Shown here: positions 13,061 to 24,988 of the stretch, piece after piece | How positions within the stretch are numbered: position 1 is the stretch's first letter | How the letters are laid out: each line of letters begins with the position of its first letter | Origin: Linepithema humile | Lineage: Eukaryota > Arthropoda > Insecta > Hymenoptera > Formicidae | Assembly: GCF_040581485.1 (NCBI RefSeq) | Contig: NC_090131.1 | Location: forward strand, 19,418,532-19,482,531 | Direction: 5' to 3' | DNA length: 64,000 nucleotides | Program-made: the position numbers and the translations under genes | Notes under the pieces: generated by a model | Seen by the model: the letters and a program-made list of their open reading frames with translations, nothing else | Told to the model about the DNA's origin: nothing | The model's database searches: none

Positions 13061-14820
13061 AGAGTTATATATATAATGATGACCCTTGGATTTATTCATA
13101 TATCCTACTTTTAAAAAGTTAACCTTTCAATAACGAGGCTAAATCTGAAAACTCTTACTTTTGAGATTTAACATTCATGTGATTGTTTCTTCAACCTAGT
13201 TTTCAAATGTATTAAAATTAAAATATCAATATTTTATAATTATATTTTCCGAAGCTCCACTTGTTTCTTCTAACATTCTCAAAATATATACTTGAAATCA
13301 TGAAATTAATAATAATAATGGGATTTATGTAACATCACCACATTGACATCTGTTTGACTTGATCAGTTAAGAATTAAATATCGGCTTTAAAACGACTTCA
13401 GAAGGCTAAGTCTCGCATTTTCTAGCGATTGACAGATAGAGCAGAAAAATTTGCGAGTGACATGAGAGCCAGCTAGTAATTTTCTTTGTCCGTCGTTTTC
13501 CAAAGCACGAATGACGGAGGCGTGAAAACGCTTGCGACAGACAGGACAGTTGGGCGATCTCGCTTTGTGCATTTGACGCAGCTGCATATTTGCAGCAACA
13601 GCAGCTCGGCATTTGCTCGTCACTGAAAAATTTATGGCGGTTTCTTCCCTGTCGCGTCGTTTTCGCGGTCTCTCGCTTCACCACGACGCTTACGATTTCA
13701 TCATGTTACCGTAATACGTGCTTTAACCATAGTATGAATGATAAAAATTATCCAAAACATCCAAAAGATGTATATCATTGACAGTAATGTAAATGCTAAT
13801 CGATGACTAAAGTCGACAAAACATAAAAAGTAGGAAAGAAAATTGTATTTTATTACCTCAAAAATACCTCAAGATATAAATTTTTCTGTACTTATTTGAT
13901 TGTAGTAATCATTAAATAATTATAATACTCGAACACGCGCATATTGCTATTACTTATTGTAATGGATGAACTGAAAGGAAACAATTACATTTGATAATAC
14001 ATCGCTGGATGGTTGAATATTAGCATTAGGATTGCATAAATATATAGAGTATCCACATTGTAAACGCGGGTAAATGTATGTTATGAATCCATCACGTTCT
14101 AATGAGCAACGAACGCAAATTGCCTGGGCTCACAAAGAGCACGGAAATTTATTCGCAAGAAAAATAAAATAATTTAGATGGAAAAATCGTTTCTCTCTGT
14201 CGTCAAGCCATATTGGCATTGCCAATTACGTTTACAACAGTGCGCAACGAAGCGAGAATACGCTTGATGACGCGTCGATACATCGTTATAAAGATAAATA
14301 TTTGATGGCACTTATGTGAAGGAAGGCAAAGACGAGTAATGGATCGAACGGAATGATAAGGGCCAATTAGAAATGATATATGAAGAAGCGACATATTTTA
14401 TATTTTATATTTGTTCTTCCGACCTTTGACATTAAAAGGATCCACCGTTTACTTTACTTGAAATCAAAATTTCAAGCAAAATATCTATTTTTATCGACAA
14501 CAAATTATAGTCTTTAAAAAATTAAATAATCAATAAAAATTATTAGAATAATTTAGAAATCTAGAAACGTAGGCCTTATTAATACTTTAATATTATTAAA
14601 TGTTTATATATATATATATATCATATACAATAATATTAATAGAATTAATTGAAGTCCATATTTCTAAATTTCTAAATTACTTTTAAAAAAGAGCAAAAAT
14701 GAAATTACGAATCTCCTAAATTTGTAAAGGTTTAACATTCTTTTTTATTCTCGATATTCGACAGCTACGCCTCTGTACTCTAAAAAAATGCCCGACGAAA
14801 AATTCTAATGTCGTGCGGAC

Positions 14821-15030
14821 GGACGCGTACGTATTTAAAACGTTCGCGCGATGAATCATTGTTGCGAAAAACGAGTGTATCCGCTTGCAACGGTGGTCGT
14901 TGCATGGCTGTACGAGTCATGCCGGGAACATTGTTTACAAGGTATGTATCTGTGCGCGCCATCGAGTAACGCATGCGACACGTGTAGCGGGCCGCACGTC
15001 CGTTCATCCGTCCCTCTTTTTTTTTTCCCC
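14821..15030 (+). repeat. Diverged direct repeat, copy 1 (14.8/15.7 kb pair)
   Basis: Seen: this copy aligns in direct orientation with 15700-15905. Shared blocks in order are GACGCGTA, GTTCG, GCGATGAATnATnGTTGC, ATTGTTTACAA, then a terminal T-run with C-run. Spacing between blocks varies by indels. The pair looks like an old local duplication or two insertions of one dispersed repeat. Confidence 0.55.
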
Positions 15031-15699
15031 CCGCTCTACATACCACCGGCGGAGTGTACTAAATTATATGCAGCAATGAAGTGTCGCGGTTGCACACATT
15101 GCACGAAACAGATTTCATGAAGATCGAGAGCCGCTTGCGACGGGCGTGATTCAATTTCTTTCCAACGGTCAAAATTTGTTTGTAGAACGGCCAGATATGT
15201 ATGCCAAAATATACACAGAATAAATTATACGTTAAAAGTGCCGAAACGAATTACCAGAATGCATAGCGTGTTGAAATGAGAATTAAAAGCCAAAATACCT
15301 TGCCAAAGTTGCCGCGACAATACATTAGTATATTTTATTGTATACTCCAGCTATAAACTTTACTATACTTTTATTGTAGCTTATTTAAAAAATTTAAGAA
15401 CTACTCTTGTTTGATTCAATATAACACAGTTTTTCAGAGTTGTATCCGTTATCGCACTTATAAAACTTTATTTTCTTTTTATCTAAATGTTTTGTAAATT
15501 CTATTCCAGAATAATCATCCTCGAAAAGACGAAAACGTGCATGAATATTAAAATGTTTCTCGCGGTAAGACGTTTCTATCTACGTCAGTGAAGCGCATTT
15601 CGACTCGTATAAAAACTGCGCGAAACATAGTCGTGCGATAGCATTGTATACGCAACACGAGAGAGTAGCGGGTGAAAACGGGACACCGCGCGTACACCG

Positions 15700-15905
15700 C
15701 GACGCGTATAAATGTTCGTGGCGATGAATTATCGTTGCAAAAGGGATGCATCCAGCGGTAACGGTACACGCGAGTAACAGCACTGCATATCGCGCATTGT
15801 TTACAACTCGAAGTGAACACTGCGCATCGCGCGTTTGCTCTATGTCATAACTATCAAGCCTAGACGAGAGACAGCCGCGTTCACGCAACCCCTTTTTTTC
15901 CCACC
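15700..15905 (+). repeat. Diverged direct repeat, copy 2 (14.8/15.7 kb pair)
   Basis: Seen: partner of 14821-15030, with GACGCGTATAAATGTTCG, GCGATGAATTATCGTTGC, GCGCATTGTTTACAAC and a terminal poly-T/CCC tract in the same order. The frames over both copies are not conserved, so a non-coding repeat is most likely. Confidence 0.55.
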
Positions 15906-16730
15906 ATGACAAATAAAATGCGTCCCGCTGTATTAATCCCGCCCGTTAAATCGCATCGCATTCAAGGCGCAACGCGTGGAAATAGCGACGCGTCATGGTA
16001 ACGTACGATACAGCGGCAAAGCATTCGCAAAAATCGAAATGTCGCGCGTAATAACATAGATAAAAGCCGGATGAACCAAAGGACAGAAAAGTAACGTAAA
16101 TATAACGCAAACGTGACACTATGATTACGGCGTAACTTCCGCTTAACACGTTGTCGAGTTTATTCCGAGGAAAGATAACAAGGAGCCTACAAAAGTGATG
16201 CAGCCTCTGGGGAAATTATCCTGCTAAGATCATCTTCCGGGGAACTCGATGCCTTTTGCTCCCGGGTTAAGGAAAATTATTAGAGCAAGAAATCTTATTA
16301 TTATAACCATTATTATCGCGATCCTAATATAAATCTCATTTCATATATTAATGCGTCAAACGCTTACACCGAACCGTTGTTCGTAGAAGAGAATAAAAGT
16401 CAAAATAAAAAACTATTAATATATAAAAAGATCATACTGGTTGTAAATAAAACTATTATTTGTTTAGATTTCGTGATTCGGAGAAACGCCACAAATGTGA
16501 ATGAACTTCACAAACAGTGCATGCGCTATTTAAAACGTTTAAAGTATGCTATAATTTTTAAATAAAACTAGATACAGATATTTTATTGAAAATATCAATA
16601 TTCGCTTACAAACGTACACTATTTTTCGAGTGGAGTTTAAAATTAAAACAATAACACAATTGCACGTATGTTTGTTATTAGAAAATAAAATAGATTAAAC
16701 TGTCGAAAAACAACCAATTTTAGATTTGCA

Positions 16731-16800
16731 CTATCTGATACAATGTCGCAGAAAAAATATCAGAAAATTAATTACAAAATGTTAAGATTGTATCAGATAG
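16731..16800. repeat. 14-bp inverted repeat with 42-nt loop
   Basis: Seen: CTATCTGATACAAT (16731-16744) pairs perfectly with ATTGTATCAGATAG (16787-16800). The loop is A-rich. An A9/T8 self-complementary run follows at about 16810-16827. A small hairpin RNA precursor or a pair of transposon ends is possible, but the stem is short for a microRNA precursor. Confidence 0.7.
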
Positions 16801-18750
16801 AATTAAATTTAAAAAAAAATTTTTTTTGCAAAAAGAAGTTTAATTAATTTTATTCGCTAACAAAGTAAATATATAATATTTTTTGTTTTAATTATAAATT
16901 TTGCCTAAACAGTATACGTTCACAAACATCGAAAATTTTGATAACATAATTCTGCATCTGTGAAAAAATCAATTTATTTAAAAATTATAAAATGCTTCAA
17001 AATTTTAAGCGCACAATAGTGTGCACAAAGAATGTCAGACGAATTAACATTAAAATCGCGTTAGCATGCAAAATGGTATTTGCATATTCCGTTGCGTAAA
17101 AGACATCAATCAGCCGGCCACTCGAAACTCAAGAATCGAATCGGAGTCGGAAATTAAAATCGACTTCTCCGTCGCAGCTACTTAAGCTTCGCGGAACTTT
17201 GGCAAAGCGGCTAGCATGAAACCGGCGACGCGAAGCTCGCGCGATCGACATCGATCAGCTCCGAGGCGCGTAAACATCGATCGGCGCGATCGGCGGATGA
17301 ATTTGCGTGGTCTGCATTGATAAAGCGACGGCAGCAAGCCGCGGGCGAAAGGAAAATTGCGCGGAATCGATTAAAAATTCCATTCGGAATCACACGCACC
17401 CACACATTCGCACAGATACATCCGCAACGCACACACCATCGCTTCATCTTGCGTAACTTCTACCTACCCCACCCACGCGCGCGATCGTGCCCGCAGATTT
17501 TCCTCCCTCGGCGGCCCCGCGAGAATCGTGTAATTACAGCGATCCCTCCCCGTTTACTCTACCACCTGCAACCCCCGAAGCAACACCGGGATGGCCGCCA
17601 CCATCCTGTTTTCCCTATCTCCATACCTCACCTCACCGCCCCTGATCGCCAATCGCCTCCCTCTCGCCTACATTCGCATGCTATTATAGCTCCACAGTCG
17701 TTTATCAGCTTTGACAATTAATTCTAGTATTACTGAAGTACCTATTTCCTACAAATAAAACTATCAATAAAAAAGAATATTTTTTAGAAATATAAATATA
17801 AACAGAAAAAAGTAAATACTTTATGTGCACTGTATAAAAATTACAACTCCCAATATTAATCTTTTTTAATTAATGTATAGAAAGAAAGAAGAGAGGAGTG
17901 AGATAAAAATACGCTTGAGTTAAACGCTAAAATTAATTTTGTCTATTTTTATTATTGAAATAATGTAATAAATTCTCTCTCAATTATCGATAAATCATAA
18001 TATTTGTGTCATATGACGTATCAATTAGACATTCTAGTTCGCTGTAGTTTGAGCAATTGTTCCTCGCTACACAAATTCTATGTATTTATTCTGTAATCAT
18101 ACATTATACGCTTGTTTATTGCCGGTAAATGCACCGTAAGATACGCGATAACTGATAATAAACCGAAACACCAGAAACGCGTGTTTCAAAACAGGTTACG
18201 GTCGAGTCATTCGAAAACAGTCGTAATTAATTATAAAGCATTTCTCGACTACATTTATGACAATGCAGTTTCTATTAATTTCGACCCAAATTGCATTGTG
18301 ATATTATATTAAATCCACAACCGACAGCGCGATGACGTTTTGTATTCCGCCACGCAATTAGCAATAATTATTTGTATCGCACGACTAATCACGACTATCG
18401 CCGCGGCGCACGTGAAATAAACGGCGAATGGACGACCAAGCGGCACGCTCTTCCTCTATACATATATGGAATATCTAATTGCAAAATCGTGGAAACACGA
18501 GAGGTTAGAATTATACAAAACTGAATTGAACAACGAGAGCGCGTTCTGAATAAGCGCGAATGAAATAGCCATGTAATCTACTACGGCCACGGCTCTATTA
18601 TGCCGATAAATGTAGCTCGGTATACAAACAACAGACATTACATCGACAGTCAGTTCATTTCGTGCTTTCGTTAACAAACAGATTCAGATTTGAGCACCGA
18701 AACGGTGGCTGAATTTTCCCCATGCCTGGACTTATAATATCGAATGTACG

Positions 18751-19108
18751 GGGTGTATCAGAAAGCACACACGTCTTTGTTCAACTGTAGATACTAAAAG
18801 TAAATTGTTCGAAAAGAATTGTTATACTGAAATATCATTAATTATTAAATTACAATCGATTAAATATTAAAATATTTTAACAAATTGAATTGCACAATTA
18901 CAAAAAGACGATCGAATTTTATTCTTCGATTAATTTCAATAGATCTTTAAGGAGATCTTAATGTAAAAATTAATAAAATATTCATTTTTAAAAATGAAAA
19001 AAGTTTGAAAAATATGACATACAATGAGATGCACGCTAAAAGATCAATGCCAAATTTGTCAATTCTGCATAAGGAAAAACATGCAACGCTTCAGCAACAC
19101 CCTGTATA
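18751..19108. mobile_element. Possible GGGTGT-ended non-autonomous element
   Basis: Seen: the left end reads GGGGTGTATCAGAAAGC and the right end, reversed, reads CAGGGTGTTGCTGAAGC, followed by alignable T-rich sequence (TCTTTGTTCAACTG against TTTTTCCTTATGCAG). The roughly 360-bp interior is very AT-rich and has no open frame. The ends resemble those of the fold-back element at 53201-53661 only over GGGTGT. Inference: a decayed DNA-transposon derivative. The match is short, so chance is not excluded. Confidence 0.35.
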
Positions 19109-20903
19109 AATAGCGAGTCCGGAATGGCTGTAACGGTTATACAAGAGATGCTCGCGGAACACTCCCCCGGGCTAGCGATACCACCATTTGTTTTCATTAA
19201 AAGTTATTACTGACCATGTAAAAACTTCAATGCACGCGGGTGTAACCTTTTAAAACCGACCGGTATATGCAGTCGCCATTATATGCAGAATAATCTTCCC
19301 CCTTTTTTTTTGCTGCGCGAAGTACATTTGCCAGAAATGATGTTCTTGCTGGAAAATTATTTTGCCGATATAGCGCGCACGCGTTTCCACGATTCCGCGA
19401 ATTACGGTCATTACGGAAACATAGTTGTACAGCGGGATATTCCATCAAATAATAGCTTATATGACTGCGAGTGTTAACGTGCCCCTTCTGCCGTGATACT
19501 CGCTACATAGATTGAAAATTTTGCTTTTTAAAATAGACAGACTGTTTTCGCCGTCCAAATTAGTTTCCGCAATATCAGAAATTAATTTGCAATGCAATTT
19601 ATTTTGTAGATTTTTATGAATACACACGTTTTTATTCGTTATAAAAAAATATGGATACTTGCCTCGTTTAGAGTAACAAAATTGCAAGGTGGTTAAATAA
19701 TTATGATATAAATCGGAAAATATAAGCCACTAATTGTAGTGATACTACTGCTTGCTATACCGTCAGCAGTCACAGATTAATTGCACCGAAATTTCTCTAT
19801 GACGCCGATATGTACTGACAGACGGGAAAAAGCAATAAGTTCAAGTAAAAAAAAAAAAAACGCCTTCCATAACGGCAGATGGCAAAAACTATAGATTTCG
19901 ACAAACGTAGATATAGGACGGATATATCGAAGCCGCCTGTTGCGTTCGTGTAGATTGATGAAAAACGTAATTGTCGAAACTGTCGATAACTTTCGCACGC
20001 GTATATATTCTTTTCTATTTCAGAAGGTCAATAACACAACCGATGAAATAACGCCTTCTCGCAATTGTATTTAACTGATGTAAGATTCTCCGTCCAAAGC
20101 TATTAAAACGGAACGTAAACGTATCGTGACTTTTATCTTAAGCAATAAAATAATACCACAGTGTGATTTCATTTTCGATCACACAAGAGCAATTACGCGC
20201 GTCCTTATCTCAAGCGGTTCTTTGCGAGATAAATCGCAATGAATCGTGGTGACCTCGTATTAACGCCCTAAATTGCATATTATAAAACGGATTGCCTTTT
20301 ATGGGTGTGCTTTCGTCGACGAGCGTTTTTCTTTTATTCCAGGCGTAATTACGAGTAGCGCCGTGAAAAAAAGAGAAGTGAAGAGAAAACGCAAGTGGAA
20401 CGAGGATCAAGAGGCAGAAATGGCGCGGAGAATACGTGACGCACGGAGATTGTACCGGTCACGACCTACTACCATCGTTTTCCCGGTAAAAAAGCTGATC
20501 ACGAATTTCTCTACGCACGTCTCGACAAAAATAAAAAAGCATCGCGTATTTTACGAAAAGTTAAATTATTCATGCGAATAACTTTTTTCCTCGCGCATTT
20601 CATCGAGTTTGCAATGCGATAAAGTTAGCTCATAAATAAAGAATCCGCATTATAATAATACCAACAATATTATATTAATTTAATTTTAAAGTCCATAATC
20701 GTGCAATATCAACTTAATTAGTAGATGTAATCGAAATAAAAAGAAAATATTGGTTTAAAACAAAGACAGAAAAGATGAATCGAGAGTCGAAAAGTACAGC
20801 GAACAAAGTTAGACAGGAGTGTTTATACGAGACTACTTATCCTCAGAGTAGATAATAATAAATTAATCTTATCGATGCAGAAAACGGTGAAAAACTTTTG
20901 TTC

Positions 20904-20928
20904 AAAAAAAAAAAAAAAAAAAAAAAAA
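20904..20928 (+). repeat. Poly-A tract (25 nt)
   Basis: Seen: 25 consecutive A residues. It could be the 3' tail of an old retroposed sequence, but no gene-like or SINE-like body or target-site duplication is evident upstream. Confidence 0.95.
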
Positions 20929-21173
20929 GAAAGTTTGAAGCGAGCGAAACTGATCCGCTGCGGATAGGCGGAGAATTCTAATTATTTACGACTGAATAAT
21001 AACGCGCGTGATTCATAAGCGCGATTATTTACGGCTGAAACGGTCAATGATTTATGCAAGCGGCGATAGTTGCCGGCAAATCACAGGGCCATAGTCTCGA
21101 CTATCCGCGGCAAATGGATGCACTCGCTTGATAAACGCAGCCTCGAAACGAAGCGCAGCTGCATCCCGCCGTT

Positions 21174-21207
21174 TCTCTCTCTCTCTCTCTCTCTCTCCCT
21201 CTCTCTC
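21174..21207 (+). repeat. (CT)n microsatellite
   Basis: Seen: CT run with one CCCT interruption. It lies inside a 193-codon plus-strand open frame that is therefore likely an artefact. Confidence 0.95.
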
Positions 21208-24200
21208 ACCCCCTTTCCGTCGCTGCACCCGGTACTTTCGCCCTCCCGGGCGCGGTTACCTGCGCAAGCGATGATTAAACAGCGCCGAGGGGACGCTTTT
21301 CCCTTAAGAAGAAAAAATGACGGGGGACGCGCAGCAGGGGGACAGGTTTACGTGATGCCATTTCTGCGTAATCGGCGCGCATCTGGCGCACAGTGGCACT
21401 TGCAGTCGCGACGGGAAACGGGCATTTATACACTCGCCCGTAAAAGGCGACGCTTCGCGCCACAACGCGTACGCGCTTTCACGGCGACATTCGCGCATCG
21501 TTTTCTTTACGATTTTTTTTCGCGAGAGCTTTCTTTCGCACGCGTGCGCGTAACGGCCCACTCCGTTCGGCAACGAGTCCATAAAAAGTCGCGGATGTCG
21601 GAGATATGCGTTAAGAAGTTTTATGCAACGCGAATTACAACAAGAGAATGAGCGCAAACAAACGCGCGCTGTTATTTTTCAATAAATAATAAATAAATCG
21701 AAGTAATTACCGAATCATATACGTCAATTTTGTTCTTTAAAAATTAATTTACGCGAGTCTTCGTGTTCTTACCGTGTAGACTCTTGATCATAAATAGGCA
21801 ATAGTACAGGTATAAATGCGATACGTAAACGCGCGAACATTTACGATTGGGAATATCGATACTCGATGAAGACTACACAGTTTTATATACAAAAAAGATA
21901 AAAAAAAAATACATGTACTCGGGTTTACGCATTTTCAAACGAGTGTTTAATATCTGAGCAATCGCTCAAGCGCAAAGTGACTAAGCTATCAGGAGTTTAA
22001 AGTGAAAAAGAGGTATTTATGTTCCTGGTTTAACGTAAAGTTTCCCCGTTACGCCCACGAAATGTTGCCTACGCAATAGTTAACAAATGTAACAAGTTTA
22101 ATATTCTAATTAGATATCTAAATGTAAAGTAAATGTTATTACGTCGTTTTTATGCTTAAAAAATCGAGACAAAGCAACAATGATAAAGCAAAAAAAAAGA
22201 CTTATAAAAGCAACAGATGTAAAGGATAAAAGAATGATAAAAGAACTCACGAGAACAGACTCGACTCTATCGCAGAAATTTAACATTTTCGCAGTGCCAT
22301 GAGCAAAATAATAATATATAAAGTAATATGCTAGAATGCGAAGTAATAGCAATTATATGCAAGCCGCGCGTGCAATAAATGCGGCGTTGTGAACCACTTC
22401 GTGTATTGACTGCCATTTATACCACCATTTTATGCGATATTATTTTTTCATCTCGTTAGATTACAAAGGCAACGCGGTAAATTAATTATCGTCTCGCCCT
22501 TTCACCGCGCGGCCACGTTTTCCGCTCGTTCGGGTAGCATTAAATTCATCTGTTTAACATTTAACTACATCGTGAGCGCGCGGCGTTAGTTGCGCAACAA
22601 TTGCTGCACGCAGCAAACAATTTAATACTTTCTCGCACAGCGAGATATCGCGAAAACGCGCCGGATCGCTCTCGCACCGAATGTAAATTGGCGGACTACA
22701 CGGTGGGAACACGAGTTCTACGTCTGACAGCGGACATTTGTAACTATCGATGTCGCTTTTGCCATAACGAGCGGCACGGTCGCGCGCCGGAACTGGAGCA
22801 AGGTATTCGAGCGAAGCACTCTAACACTCGGGAGTTGCGCAATTTAAATTACTGCCGCGTCGAGTTGTGTAGCAACGGCGTGTGCAGGTAGTCACTCTTG
22901 GGAGCATTTACATACGAAATCTCGTTCGCTAAACATCCGCACCGCGCCGCGCCGATAATATTACGTTACGTACTTCGGTGCAACTTGTTTTTAGAACATC
23001 ACGATTATCCAACAAAACCACCGCTGAATAATGCCCAGAGTTAACTCGCGATAACGTACAGACATGATATATCTTTGACCACATTTACATATTAAGTATT
23101 TTATTATCTCTATTTTATTTAAATCCGAAAATTTATTTTTAGTCATAACCATAGGATAAAATGTTAAAAGCTTTAATAAGAGCATTATGAAGAAATAAAT
23201 TGTTAGAATTTTCAAAAATAAAAAAATAAAATTAATTTCAGCATAAAAACAGTTTGTAATTAATATGTTTTTTTATGCCGGTCAAGGTAAAAATAATCAA
23301 ATTTGTCAACGTTTGAAAGAAGAAATATCCCCATGTGGATTTGTTGCTGTCTCGTTAAAAGCGCACTTCGAACTCGATTTCTCTCAACCGTTTTTACCAT
23401 GACGAATGATTCGTTCTCGCAGCGAAGAAACGTCTTGCGAACGACGAAACACTCGTGTACGCTTGTCAGTGGCGTCCCGACCCACGTCGTCGCTACCCAC
23501 GGAGCCACGAGCAGCTTTATGAACGATGAGCTTATATGGGATGTAACACGTGCCGTCGACTCGTAATATACGAGCGGACGAGAAAAGGTCCGCCGCGCGC
23601 CGGCATTTTACATCGTCAGGCCGTCAGCTCGGGTATGTACACGTAAAGATACGAAAGTAAGATGAACAGTTTGGACGAGTAGCTAAAGCGCCGTGCAGGT
23701 GTCTAATCCCTAAATTCGAATATTTCATTCAAGCAAGCGACATGTGTGACAAATATAATCCTGCACTACTCAAATCTGTAACACTTGATCGCTCAAATAA
23801 AATACGTTAAAATACGACACACACAGAAACACACAAAATAATTTGTATAAAGCTTCCTTTTATAAATATAAAAAGCATACACGTCTCGAGTGTTTTGCTC
23901 ATCTTATTTTTAAATTTTTAATCATCGGCTATGTGAAGAAGACTATGTATACGCTTACACATATGCATGCAGCAGTGAATATTTAGACGCGAGCGATGAT
24001 AGGTGGAGTGCGGAAAAGGAAATAAGATGAAGAGGACAGGCGGAAGGGCGAAAACGTCACGTGACGTTAGACATAGGATGCGTCTCGCGCTGGAAATTGG
24101 GCCCCGAAGAAGCGATCTATCATATCCGTCTGCTATATGGGCCGGGTCGGCGAATGGAATAGACGGGAAAGAAAAGAGGGAGAGACAGTGGCAATCGAGT

Positions 24201-24968
24201 TATGTCGATCGCGATATATCGTTCAACTTTGTTTCCCGCATCCGACGGCGAGTCCAGTTGTGAACGTGACGAATATCGGCGATATTTTCTGTTACGTTAT
24301 ATTACTACCGTGTTCCTTTCAATAATCAAACGGGAGATTGATTACCTGTTGCTCGATCAATGCCGTATTTAATCTTAGATTTAAAGAAAATTTATTTAAA
24401 TTTAGTTTTAAAGATATTTACATGCTTTGCAAGAATAAGTAAAACATTTTTTGAAAAGTCGTTATATATAAAATCGTACTTTAAATTAAAAATAAATTAA
24501 AAATAAATAAGAAAATAAATTCTTAATGGTTTACGCTACTCTGCACAAAGCAATATAATTGCGATTTAGCCACTACGCTCGCGCTACTTGCATATCGTTA
24601 TTTGGTTTTTGACAGGCACTTATGGGCAATTGATGCTCTTGATGAATATCGTTAAATACCTTATTTTCTTGTGTTAAACACGAAAAATATATACGACGTA
24701 ATTGACGTTTTCTTACCTGATTACGCATCAATCTAACAACTCGTATACTTTAAGGCATCGTTAGCTTGTCGCGTGTCTGCAAGGTATTGACGATGTTTCA
24801 GTCGCGATGCTTCCAAACTCACGAATACTCAACTCATATTCTGTGGAAAAATAAATCAAGCTCGAAAATAATTGAAAGGCATGCAGGAATATACATACTA
24901 AGATAAATAAATAAAAAGAGTATTGCAAGCTAGTAAATGGAAAGCTATCAATGAGCTTTGTCTTCTCT

Positions 24969-24988
24969 ATAACCTTAAATAAGGTTAT
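24969..24988. repeat. 20-nt near-palindrome
   Basis: Seen: ATAACCTTA, two A residues, then TAAGGTTAT, giving a 9-bp stem with a 2-nt centre. Isolated in AT-rich DNA; function unknown. Confidence 0.7.

Larger units (their letters stand above)
7607..14820. other. No supported gene
   Basis: The presumed upstream intron of the 7.3-kb exon begins here. GC-rich patches at about 8090-8640, 9970-10420, 10620-10920 and 12010-12740 give overlapping long frames in several phases. Between them AT-rich DNA dominates. At 13387-13623 (minus) a frame has two Cys-x2-Cys pairs, but without a completed zinc-finger pattern. Confidence 0.6.

Noticed and set aside
13387..13623. Minus-strand frame with CPVCRKRF and FFCSIC motifs resembling a zinc-binding domain
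   Set aside because: The spacing fits neither a C2H2 finger nor a RING finger; the later Cys/His ligands are missing, so two Cys pairs alone are not enough.
20336..20470. Basic frame KRKRKWNEDQEAEMARR after an acceptor-like TTATTCCAG
   Set aside because: No convincing donor follows and the frame has no recognisable family; lysine/glutamate-rich runs arise easily from AG-rich DNA.
20904..20928. Poly-A tract as evidence of a processed pseudogene or SINE
   Set aside because: No gene-like or polymerase III-like body precedes it and no flanking direct repeat is visible; a plain homopolymer explains it.
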